Shown here: positions 25,591 through 32,453 of the stretch, piece by piece
How positions within the stretch are numbered: the stretch's first letter is position 1
Layout of the letters: the number at the start of each line of letters is the position of its first letter
Origin: Micrococcaceae bacterium UBA3381
GTDB lineage: Bacteria; Actinomycetota; Actinomycetes; Actinomycetales; Micrococcaceae
Direction: 5' to 3'
NCBI GenBank assembly: GCA_002358975.1
Contig: DEPX01000059.1
Location: 15,657-49,784, forward strand
DNA length: 34,128 nt
The notes under the pieces: generated by a model
Seen by the model: only the letters and a program-made list of their open reading frames with translations
Databases searched by the model: none
What the model was told of the DNA's origin: nothing
Position numbers and translations under genes: made by a program

Positions 25591-26221
25591 CACGATTCGA
25601 GTAGATGATCTCAAGGCTGCGTTGGAATGGTTGAAGTGGGTGGCAGGTGTCGATGACGATTACTTGGCCCGGTGGGATGTAGCTGAATGGGCACAATGGT
25701 ATCGGGCGATGGATGCCTCAATCGGAGATGCTGTAAATCCATGTGTACCGTCTTGGATAAACGACATCATCCGAGACGATTGGTCACGTGATTGGTCTGC
25801 ACCATGGCCAAGCATCGGACAACTTTGGCCTACCGCGCATGATTGGTTTGTCGCTGCAGCAAATCATGATGATTTTGTCTTGAAGGTGGCAGAAGCGGAT
25901 CAGGACGGTGAACATCATGTTCCACACCTGGGCCAGCTGGACAAAGCGTGGTGGGTTGCACATGAAACCGTTGGCGCAGCAGGATTGTTGCAAATCGATC
26001 TACTCCCTCCAGCCCCTGGGACAGATGTCATCATCGGAGAGATCAGTGCCTTTTATGTCGTAGTGAATGGAGAGCAGGACAAATTAACGCAGGAGCTTCA
26101 CCAGTTATTGGGGAAATCAACTGGTGTGGACGCATCCACGGTCAACACTTGGGCTTCAAAAGCATGGTTGCCTCCCACCGATCAAACTCGGATCGGGTAT
26201 CAATGGAACTGGACGGAATAA
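25577..26221 (+). CDS. Hypothetical protein of the conjugative element
   Basis: 214 residues, not recognised. It is acidic and unusually rich in tryptophan (for example LEWLKWVAG, WDVAEWAQWYRAM, WINDIIRDDWSRDW), a trait shared with the DUF4913 protein whose gene it overlaps by 14 bases. No signal peptide or membrane segment is present. The frame is open far upstream inside the previous gene. The ATG at 25577 is chosen because of GGAG eight bases before it and because the overlap fits the pattern of the neighbours. Confidence 0.62.
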   Translation: MTTTDTIRVDDLKAALEWLKWVAGVDDDYLARWDVAEWAQWYRAMDASIGDAVNPCVPSWINDIIRDDWSRDWSAPWPSIGQLWPTAHDWFVAAANHDDFVLKVAEADQDGEHHVPHLGQLDKAWWVAHETVGAAGLLQIDLLPPAPGTDVIIGEISAFYVVVNGEQDKLTQELHQLLGKSTGVDASTVNTWASKAWLPPTDQTRIGYQWNWTE

Positions 26222-26249
26222 AGCACACAAAACATTTGGAGGAGCGTCC

Positions 26250-26531
26250 ATGAATATCCGTGAGTACATCAGCTCACATAGTGAACTATCCGAAGCATCC
26301 ATTCACGACCCTGGCGATGAATCCCTATCAAGTGGGCAAAAGGCTCTGGCGCAGATCACCCACGTTATTGCTGAACACGCTGACAGATTAGACGGCGCGC
26401 AGCTTGAAGGCTTGGTGGCCGCGCTTAGTGCATATAGGGATGATGTGCAACATCAAGAAAGTGCTGCTTGGGCTATCTTGAACAGCGGACAATGGAATGA
26501 TTTACAGACGAATGCGGCGCGAGAAGAATAA
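26250..26531 (+). CDS. Small hypothetical protein (end of element operon)
   Basis: 93 residues, helical and acidic, with no recognised family. The ATG at 26250 has a strong GGAGGAG six to seven bases upstream. It is the last rightward gene of the series; the resolvase gene on the other strand ends seven bases after its stop, so the element operon may have been cut here. Confidence 0.65.
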   Translation: MNIREYISSHSELSEASIHDPGDESLSSGQKALAQITHVIAEHADRLDGAQLEGLVAALSAYRDDVQHQESAAWAILNSGQWNDLQTNAAREE

Positions 26532-26538
26532 GTATATT

Positions 26539-27117
26539 TCACGTGGACCGTTCGTTTGCGCGGCGAAGGGCGGCATATAAGGTTTGTCGGGCCACCCCAA
26601 ACGTCGCGGCGATCTGTGTTTTGGGGATGCCTAACTCGATCATGGCTTGGACTTGTTCCACGTCTGCGGAGCTGAGTTTGTGCGTTTGTTTATACTTGCC
26701 TTTCGCCTGTGCCAGTGCGATGCCCTCGGCTTGTCGTTCTTTAATTCGGTTACGTTCAAATTCGGCAAAAGCGGCTAAAATGCCGAGCATCAATGAGTCC
26801 AGTGGGGACGTACCATTTTTATCTACCGAGATGTTTTCGTTGATAAACTCCACGGCTGCACCTTTATCGGTAATTTCTGCAACGAGGTTGTACAGATCGC
26901 GGGTATCTCGGCCGAGGCGATCCATAGAGACAACGCGCACAGTGTCGCCGTCACGCATGTAGTCCAGGAGTTCTGCTAAGGCTGGGCGCTGGGCCCTGGA
27001 TTTGCCGCTGATTTTGTCGGTGAAGATTTTGTGGCAATTTCCGAGTTGTTGTTGTTGACGCTCTGTACTCTGATCTGGACTACTGACTCGAATGTACCCA
27101 ATTGTTTGTCCACTCAT
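26539..27117 (-). CDS. Small serine recombinase (resolvase/invertase), copy 1
   Basis: 192 residues. The catalytic serine is S12 in GYIRVSS, with downstream arginines in SMDRLGRDTRD, and ILAAFAEFERNRIKERQAEG starts the long E helix. The C-terminal DNA-binding HTH reads IELGIPKTQIAATFGVARQTLYAALRRA. The frame continues to a TTG at 27138, but ATG 27117 matches the family start. Such enzymes resolve transposon cointegrates or invert DNA. Direct repeats with TGTCA...TGACA symmetry lie upstream. No matching transposase is present, so it is probably a relic of a Tn3-like or plasmid element. Confidence 0.9.
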   Translation of the reverse strand: MSGQTIGYIRVSSPDQSTERQQQQLGNCHKIFTDKISGKSRAQRPALAELLDYMRDGDTVRVVSMDRLGRDTRDLYNLVAEITDKGAAVEFINENISVDKNGTSPLDSLMLGILAAFAEFERNRIKERQAEGIALAQAKGKYKQTHKLSSADVEQVQAMIELGIPKTQIAATFGVARQTLYAALRRANERST

Positions 27118-27141
27118 CTTAAGTACCTGCCTATACAAATG

Positions 27142-27174
27142 TGTCAGAAAGCAATATTAGTACTTATTGTGACA
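27142..27174. promoter_or_regulatory. Candidate recombination subsite upstream of resolvase 1
   Basis: TGTC at 27142-27145 and TGTGACA at 27168-27174 bound a segment of about 33 bases with the TGTCA...TGACA symmetry of resolvase subsites; a further TGTGTCA follows at about 27179. The inner parts match poorly, so this is only a candidate. Confidence 0.35.
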
Positions 27175-27228
27175 GCATGTGTCATTTTCAGAAGCTAACT
27201 GCACGGAGTTCAGAAGGCGTCTTCAAAA

Positions 27229-27270
27229 CCGATGCCGAGGACCTTTACCCGTCAGGATATAGTTCCCTTG
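27229..27270 (-). pseudogene. Remnant of a resolvase 3' end
   Basis: The sequence from CCGATGCCGAG (27229) to AGTTCCC matches the 3' end of the resolvase gene at 29183-29224 in about 32 of 40 positions with one gap. It lies in the same orientation. In the complementary strand it still encodes KVLGIG, which is how that resolvase ends. No open frame remains, so it is a decayed fragment. Confidence 0.6.
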
Positions 27271-27319
27271 TATGATGATGCGTGTCCGAGCCTGCTTTGA
27301 TTGGTCTTTACTAGTCCTC

Positions 27320-27373
27320 ATGGACTACTGTGGTGTGCATGAAACTTTGATCCTTTTTCCTCCTCGTGTCTGA
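27320..27373 (+). CDS. Possible leader peptide of the ABC-F gene
   Basis: A 17-codon frame, MDYCGVHETLILFPPRV, ends 42 bases before the proposed ABC-F start. Its last codons run over the arm that can mask the ABC-F ribosome binding site. Leader peptides that stall ribosomes are known upstream of many ABC-F resistance genes. No clear ribosome binding site precedes this one, so it is tentative. Confidence 0.35.
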   Translation: MDYCGVHETLILFPPRV

Positions 27374-27410
27374 GGCGTGCGCCCGACGAGGTTCGAAACG
27401 TTCAAGGATC
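27349..27410 (+). promoter_or_regulatory. Candidate attenuator in the ABC-F leader
   Basis: GATCCTT at 27349-27355 is complementary to AAGGATC at 27404-27410, which is the probable ribosome binding site of the ABC-F gene. Inside this long-range pair lie CCTCGT (27362-27367) with ACGAGG (27386-27391) and the small hairpin GGCG-TG-CGCC (27374-27383). A ribosome paused on the leader peptide would keep the left arm unpaired and expose the start site. Confidence 0.45.
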
Positions 27411-27415
27411 TTTTT

Positions 27416-29131
27416 GTGTCGTATTCACGCACCGTATATTCCCATCTGCGAGTTGAGGGCTTGTCGAAGTCTTTTGCGGATCGCAGAGTCTTCACTGACA
27501 TTTCGTTTGTTGTCCCGCAAGATGATTGTGTCGGGGTGATCGGCGAAAACGGTGCCGGCAAATCTACCTTGCTTCGCATTATTGCCGGCCATTTATCTGC
27601 TGATGCTGGGCAGGTCGAAATTTTCCACCATGACACCGTACAACCAGCTGTCGGATTGTTGTCTCAGCAACCGTCTTTTGCGGCGTCTGAAACAATGGAA
27701 GACGTCTTGGAAACCGCCGTCGCTCCCCTACGGGCTGCGGTTTGCGAAGTCGACGACGCCGCCCAAGCTCTTGCTGACCGTCCTCACCAAGAGGCTGCCA
27801 TGGTGCGGTACACCGAAGCGTTGGACCGTGCGGAACGTTTCGCCGCTTGGGACGTGGACGCGCATGTGAACCGGATGGTCGCAGGATTAGGCCTGGCGGA
27901 TGTCGAGCTTTTGGCCCCTGTGGGTCAGCTGTCCGGGGGGCAAACTGCACGCCTCGCGTTGGCGAGTTTGTTATTGAGTGCCCCGGACGTGTTGTTGCTA
28001 GATGAACCCACCAACCATCTGGATGATGACGGAGTGGATTTCCTCAGCGGTTTGGTGTCCAACTGGCGAGGACCTGTGCTGATTGCCAGCCACGACCGGG
28101 CCTTTCTGGATCACACGGTACGGTCGCTGATCGATTTAGATCCTGCCCCACAACCGCATCAACTTAACGAGGCCGAGGATCAGCTCACGACCAGGGGGAT
28201 CACCCGATTTACGGGCACATACTCTGACTACATCCAGCATCGACGTGACGCTCGACGGCGCTGGCAAAACCAATACGACCAAGAACAAGCCCAGCTAAAG
28301 CGGCTCCGAGCGGCAGTGGACCAAAATCAAGTCGTCGGCCACGAGGATTGGAAACCCCGCACCGAAATTCGGATGGCCCAGAAATACTATGCCGATCGCA
28401 ACGCCAAAGTCGTGGCCCGTCGAGTCAATGACGCCCGATCCAGGTTACGAGAGTTAGAACAGCGTCAGATCGTGAAACCTCCACGCGAACTGTCCTTCCA
28501 GGGTCTCGATGCCGCTTACACCACCGGGCCACACTATGCCCCTGACGAGGAGCTTATCCGGGCAACGCAGGTGGCAAGTACACACCGGCTGGCCCCGACC
28601 TCGCTGGCGATTACCGCGAATGACCGGTTGCTGATTACCGGCCCGAATGGAGTGGGGAAATCCACGCTGCTTGCCATCATGGCCGATAAGCTAGCACCGG
28701 ACTACGGCACCATCATGCGAAAACCCGGTCTGTCCGTCGGCCTGCTCACGCAGGAAAGCGACTTCTCAGCATTTGCTGGTCAGACCGTCCAAGCGGTCTA
28801 CGAACAATCGGTGGGACTAACCGTGGCCGAGGCCACCCCCTTGACAACGTTTGGCCTGTTGCATCCGCGCGACCACACCCGGTCGATCGACAGCCTCAGC
28901 GTCGGACAACACCGCCGCCTGGCGCTGGCCATCATCCTGGCCGACCCACCCGAGGTGCTCATGCTTGATGAGCCGACCAACCACTTCTCGCTGCCGCTGG
29001 TCACCGAGCTCGAAGCATCCATAGAACACTACCCCGGAGCAGTCATTGTCGTGTCGCACGATCGATGGCTCCGCAATCACTGGAACGGCAGAACACAACA
29101 CCTCACCAACCCGGATGCGTCGGAGAGCTAG
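27416..29131 (+). CDS. ABC-F ATPase, likely ribosomal protection (antibiotic resistance) protein
   Basis: A 571-residue protein with two ATP-binding domains and no membrane part. The first domain has GENGAGKST (43-51), LSGGQ (172-176) and LLLDEPTNHL (193-202). The second has GPNGVGKST (409-417), a changed signature LSVGQ (494-498) and LMLDEPTNHF. The long charged linker between them (about 275-345, with DQNQVVGHEDWKPRTEIRMAQ) is where ABC-F proteins contact the P-site region of the ribosome. It resembles the actinobacterial macrolide/lincosamide/streptogramin-protecting type such as TlrC; the drug range is not known. GTG 27416 has AAGGA six or more bases upstream. It is flanked by recombinase sequences, so it was probably acquired. 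Confidence 0.88.
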   Translation: MSYSRTVYSHLRVEGLSKSFADRRVFTDISFVVPQDDCVGVIGENGAGKSTLLRIIAGHLSADAGQVEIFHHDTVQPAVGLLSQQPSFAASETMEDVLETAVAPLRAAVCEVDDAAQALADRPHQEAAMVRYTEALDRAERFAAWDVDAHVNRMVAGLGLADVELLAPVGQLSGGQTARLALASLLLSAPDVLLLDEPTNHLDDDGVDFLSGLVSNWRGPVLIASHDRAFLDHTVRSLIDLDPAPQPHQLNEAEDQLTTRGITRFTGTYSDYIQHRRDARRRWQNQYDQEQAQLKRLRAAVDQNQVVGHEDWKPRTEIRMAQKYYADRNAKVVARRVNDARSRLRELEQRQIVKPPRELSFQGLDAAYTTGPHYAPDEELIRATQVASTHRLAPTSLAITANDRLLITGPNGVGKSTLLAIMADKLAPDYGTIMRKPGLSVGLLTQESDFSAFAGQTVQAVYEQSVGLTVAEATPLTTFGLLHPRDHTRSIDSLSVGQHRRLALAIILADPPEVLMLDEPTNHFSLPLVTELEASIEHYPGAVIVVSHDRWLRNHWNGRTQHLTNPDASES

Positions 29132-29175
29132 TGTTTCGAGAAGCTCACGGCACAGAATTTTCAAAGACGGTCACT

Positions 29176-29793
29176 TCATGCTCCGATGCCGAGAACCTTT
29201 TTCCCGTCGAGACGGAGTTCCCCTGTCGGGGAGACGTGACGGTAGAGGGTTTGGCGGGTGACACCGAGTTCTTTGCACAGCTCGCCAATGTTGGTACCGG
29301 GGTGCCCCATGGATGCCATGGCGAGCCGAATTTTGGCTGGGGTCATCTTGTAGGGTCGTCCACCTTTGCGGCCGCGTGCTCGGGCTGACGCGAGCCCCGC
29401 CTTGGTGCGTTCGGATATCAGCTCGCGTTCAAACTCTGCCAGGGCAGCGAAGATACCGAAGACCAGCTTGCCCGAGGCGGTCGTGGTGTCAATGGCCGCC
29501 CCTTGGCCGGTGAGCACCTTCAACCCCACACCCCGGTCGGTCAGGTCATGGACGACATTAACTAGGTGCCGCAAATCCCGACCCAGCCGGTCGAGCTTCC
29601 ACACGATCAACGTGTCCCCGGAGCGCAGCGCTTTCAGACACGCAGCTAGCTGTGGCCGATCGTCTTGTTTGCCGGAAGCTTGATCTTCGTAAATCTGCTC
29701 TGGATCAATACCGGCAGCAAGCAGTGCGTCTCGTTGTAGATCAGTGGTTTGGGACCCGTCTGCTTTTGAGACTCGTGCGTATCCGATCAGCAC
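29176..29793 (-). CDS. tnpR: Tn3-type resolvase / serine recombinase, copy 2
   Basis: 205 residues. MLIGYARVSKADG has the catalytic serine S9. TLIVWKLDRLGRDLRHLVNV carries the active-site arginines, FGIFAALAEFERELISERTK is the E helix, RARGRKGGRPYKMTP the linker, and TNIGELCKELGVTRQTLYRH the C-terminal HTH. This layout is common in resolvases of Tn3-family and plasmid elements in Gram-positive actinobacteria. It is convergent with the ABC-F gene (44 bases apart). A res-like site lies just upstream of its start. No transposase gene remains next to it. Confidence 0.92.
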   Translation of the reverse strand: MLIGYARVSKADGSQTTDLQRDALLAAGIDPEQIYEDQASGKQDDRPQLAACLKALRSGDTLIVWKLDRLGRDLRHLVNVVHDLTDRGVGLKVLTGQGAAIDTTTASGKLVFGIFAALAEFERELISERTKAGLASARARGRKGGRPYKMTPAKIRLAMASMGHPGTNIGELCKELGVTRQTLYRHVSPTGELRLDGKKVLGIGA

Positions 29794-29806
29794 CTTGGGT
29801 TTCTCC

Positions 29807-29929
29807 TGTCATGTATTCGATGGTTTATGTGACAACTCGGCGGGCCGGCACCTGTTTAGGAAAGATTGTCACTTAACCCGTTACGTATTCTACGTCATGT
29901 AAACAGGGTCTACGATAGCTAATGTGACA
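29807..29929. promoter_or_regulatory. Candidate res site of the Tn3-type resolvase
   Basis: A segment of exactly 28 bases from TGTCATGTATT (starts 29807) to TTATGTGACA (ends 29834) has the length and symmetry of a resolvase crossover subsite. Two more regions with the same end pattern follow: one from TTGTCACTTAA (about 29866) and one ending in AATGTGACA (29921-29929). Three subsites of 28-37 bases next to the resolvase start match the known res layout. Confidence 0.55.
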
Positions 29930-30380
29930 GAAATTCTCTGGGGATGCCGAGCTTGTCGAAACTCTCGAGGATTTGTTGGCGGCGGTCTTCATCGGCGCGA
30001 TACCCTAACGTTGTCATGGCGAAAAGTTGCTGAGCAGCCGTAGGGTCGTGTCGTGCTGCTTCAACTGCCTCGTCGAGCAGTTCCATCATGCCTTTCTTTT
30101 GGGCATGTACGGGATCCGTTGCTCGCCGAGGTCGTCCGGCATCGATGGTTTCGTCTGGTTGTGTGAGAAACAGGGGTGCCTGATTCCCTCGACCGGTCAG
30201 CATCCCATGCTCAAGCATCTGGATGGCGGTGGCTGCGGCTTCAAGGGTGTGGTGCTGGTGCTCCAGGGAGAGCTTTTCGTAGGGACGCCAATGTAGTTGC
30301 CCGGCGCGGACGGGGTGGCCGGTGCGTTCCCATACTTCGCGGGGCAGCCGGTGTGCGGCACCGGATTCGGTCAGCAGACT
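29919..30380 (-). pseudogene. C-terminal fragment of an unrecognised protein
   Basis: The frame is open from 30380 down to a stop at 29919 and shows protein-like composition (HRLPREVWERTGHPVRAG, LHWRPYEKLSLEHQHHTLEA, then QKKGMMELLDEAVEAARH and LESFDKLGIPREFLSH). No start codon precedes the ATG at 30218, while the upstream residues look genuine, so the 5' end has been lost at the junction near 30370. Its last bases overlap the res-like site. The family is not recognised; a plasmid or transposon protein is likely from context. Confidence 0.5.
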
Positions 30381-30522
30381 CTATGAACAACAGGACATGA
30401 CCGTGGCGCAAATCGGCGAGGTCTTAGGCGTCAGTCGCTCCATGATCTATCGAGCACTCAAACACGACCCGGGCTTCGTCCCTTCCCAGCAACGTCAAGC
30501 CACGACGCACAACTCCTCGTAA
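30376..30522 (+). pseudogene. C-terminal HTH fragment of a third serine recombinase
   Basis: From about 30376 the frame reads RLYEQQDMTVAQIGEVLGVS followed by RSMIYRALKHDPGF and a stop at 30522. This is the DNA-binding end of a resolvase/invertase. The catalytic domain is missing, and the preceding bases belong to the fragment on the other strand, so the junction at about 30370 is a recombination scar. Confidence 0.75.
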
Positions 30523-30676
30523 GGGTCGTGGGTTGAAGCCCCTGGTTTGCACGGTCGGCACGGCGGCTTGAGCAGCATAAGCGGATTAGCAGGTTGGCCC
30601 GCATAGCTTGAACTGTATGCCTTAAGCGGTACACAGGTTTCGAGCATACTGCCGGGGTGCATTGTTGACCATTAAA

Positions 30677-30784
30677 CCCTGCAAACTACCACGTTAGACC
30701 TGGGTGACATAAACTACATTCTAACATCGAGCATGGCGAGCGGGGCGCTTTTCTTATTCGGGTAATGCCCAAATGTTTGCAGGG
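30677..30784. repeat. 108-bp segment with 10-bp terminal inverted repeats
   Basis: CCCTGCAAAC (30677-30686) is the exact reverse complement of GTTTGCAGGG (30775-30784). The interior has no coding capacity. It could be a small non-autonomous insertion element or an IS remnant. No clear target-site duplication flanks it, and chance cannot be excluded. Confidence 0.35.
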
Positions 30785-30806
30785 GCACCGTTATTTTACA
30801 AATAAC

Positions 30807-30959
30807 CTACCCGGAAAAGATCTCCAGCAGAGCCTTCGGGGCATCATCGGCTGGTGTGTTGTCCTGTGAGCTTGTTATCAACACGCAGGAAAGGTTCCAT
30901 CCGTACGCATCTTTAACCAACCACTTGTTCATTCGCATCTTTAAGGTGATCTGACAACT
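30807..30959 (-). pseudogene. Possible remnant of a small metabolic or VOC-like gene
   Basis: A 50-codon frame ends KWLVKDAYGWNLSCVLITSS followed by ADDAPKALLEIFSG. The K/D-x-Y/F-G-x-x-x pattern near the end is weakly like VOC (PhnB-type) proteins, but the match is slight and the upstream part is missing or frameshifted. No start signal is seen. Confidence 0.2.
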
Positions 30960-31220
30960 GCAAAACATGCGCCTTTAGCACCTGCCGTTACAGCCCGCTT
31001 CTGTCGCCGCTAACAGTGTGTGTCTCGCAACTTTGCTTGGCGACCGCCGCCTGCACTCACTCTTCCATCAGCGAGTCGCAGAGGCGACCACCGCTTTGGG
31101 CTTACCGAAACGTCTATCAGGGTAATATTCAGACTCAGCACTGGTCACGAGGTTGGCCAACAAGCTAAATTAAGCGAACAGAATTACAGTGTTATTGGCG
31201 AAAATGAGAGACCTGATAGT

Positions 31221-31994
31221 GTGACCGCAAAAAACATCCCCCCTCAAGTTTGGGATCTTCTTAGCTCAGACGAACGAAAGATCGCAGAGCTAATGCTTCA
31301 CACCGATCAGCCCCTCGGGGCGGCACGTGCACATAAACACCTACAAAGCCTCGGGGTAAAAGTAAGTCAAGCCACGGTTTCAAGAATGTTACTTCGACTC
31401 GATGAGTTCGGAGTGACAGAGGCGATAGGAAAAAGTGGACGTCGCCTCACCGGGCAAGCTCGGTCAGCGCTTATGAGGGCATCGCTCCACCGCCGAAGGA
31501 ATCAGTTGATTGACAGCCTCTTTGAGCAGGCCGACCGATCCGAGCTCTTAGATTTACTTGCACTGCGTAAGACGATCGAAGTCGAGGCGGCCGAACTCGC
31601 GTGCGAGCGGGCTGACGAAAAGGATCATCGTGAACTTCTGGATAATTTGGTAGCGTACGGTCAGCACTCTCGGCAGGGAGGCGATTTCTCTAAGGACGCT
31701 CTCGAATTCCATGTCTTACTCTGCAGAGCGCCCCACAGTACCCCATACGCTTTAATTGCAGAAGCTCTCTATCCGGAAATGAGTCGGCTTGAACCACTCC
31801 TGGTAGCAGCTGCCCATAGAGCTGGTGAACATAATCGATCACATCAGGAGCATACGACGATCGCGCATGCAATCATACGCCGAGACGTCAATGCAAGCCG
31901 ACGGGCAACGTCGGAGCATTTCGACACAATGATCCAGTGGATGGCCTCTCTTTCGAACTCCGACTTCAATTGGTTTATCAAGGAAATCCGCTAG
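31221..31994 (+). CDS. FCD-domain (GntR-type) transcriptional regulator
   Basis: A winged-helix N terminus (SSDERKIAELMLHTDQPLGA, then VSQATVSRMLLRLDEFGVTE) is followed by an all-helical FCD ligand-binding domain: LLDLLALRKTIEVEAAELAC, DALEFHVLLCRA and HTTIAHAIIRRDVNASRRAT then SEHFDTM. The histidines and acidic residues of the FCD metal/ligand pocket are visible. The N-terminal domain is not the standard GntR form. The frame is open to 31020, but residues coded before 31221 look non-homologous. The GTG at 31221 is the best start, though its ribosome binding site is weak. It probably regulates the following catabolic genes. Confidence 0.75.
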   Translation: MTAKNIPPQVWDLLSSDERKIAELMLHTDQPLGAARAHKHLQSLGVKVSQATVSRMLLRLDEFGVTEAIGKSGRRLTGQARSALMRASLHRRRNQLIDSLFEQADRSELLDLLALRKTIEVEAAELACERADEKDHRELLDNLVAYGQHSRQGGDFSKDALEFHVLLCRAPHSTPYALIAEALYPEMSRLEPLLVAAAHRAGEHNRSHQEHTTIAHAIIRRDVNASRRATSEHFDTMIQWMASLSNSDFNWFIKEIR

Positions 31995-32118
31995 GCTTAC
32001 TCAGCGCCACAATAGTGACCTGCCTCACCCTTCTCATATTTGAGGAACATGTGTTAGTGTGGTGCTCGTCTCAGTAACAAGCGGTGACAATAGCCGTGTC
32101 AAAGTGAAGTGAGTCCCA

Positions 32119-32400
32119 GTGTCATCATTAAAGCCACCTTCAGACGCAACCCGAACCACACAAGCTGAACGCACTCAAAGACTCGCTCCACCCTTCATCG
32201 GAGCGGCTCTTGAGCCTCAGGATTATTGCTTGCATGCGACCACCTTCGCAACAGCATTCAGTGCGGCGCCTCGTCCGGGGCAAGAATCTTTGCATCGGGT
32301 TGATGGGCGCTTTTACTACTTTGACCACCGCCTTCCTGTCCAATTCACTCAAAAGCTTTTTTCTTAGGCACTCGCTAGCAGAGGTGCATCGAGGTTTTCC
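32119..32400 (+). pseudogene. Broken MHS-family (MFS) transporter remnant
   Basis: From a GTG at 32119 one frame reads PPSDATRTTQAERTQRLAPP then FIGAALEPQDYCLHATTFAT, like the start of metabolite:H+ symporters (R-x-x-x-x-x-FIGxxLEWYDFxLYGTAAA). After about 32270 the similarity moves to another frame, reading RGKNLCIGLMGAFTTLTTAF, like the GRKxLLxxxLxxMGxxTxLIGxLP loop. The rest of the gene, roughly 300 codons, is absent. Frameshift and large deletions are therefore inferred. It would have carried the substrate of the downstream enzymes. Confidence 0.4.
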
Positions 32401-32453
32401 GATGGACACCTCCACATTTCTGCGCATATCACATTTTGAAGGAGAGAATAATT

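Larger units (their letters stand above)
30523..31220. other. Gene-poor, decayed interval
   Basis: About 700 bases with no convincing intact gene. It holds the end of the recombinase fragment's neighbourhood, a 108-bp segment bounded by inverted repeats (30677-30784), and a short possible gene remnant on the minus strand (30807-30959). No tRNA, no CRISPR and no copy of the tRNA-Asn 3' end was found. The right edge of the mobile region probably lies here. Confidence 0.5.

Noticed and set aside
27388..27402. AGGTTCGAAACG as a tRNA T-loop
   Set aside because: No acceptor or anticodon arms fit around it; it lies in the ABC-F leader.
30322..30375. Start of an intact small regulator gene ending at 30522
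   Set aside because: The codons before 30376 match the complement of another gene fragment; only the later part is recombinase-like, so it is a fusion artefact.
30631..30660. GGTTTCGAGCATACTGCCGGGGTG as a second copy of the tRNA-Asn end (attR)
   Set aside because: It resembles the T-arm only loosely. GGTTCGAATCC is not preserved and the pairing with an acceptor stem is absent.
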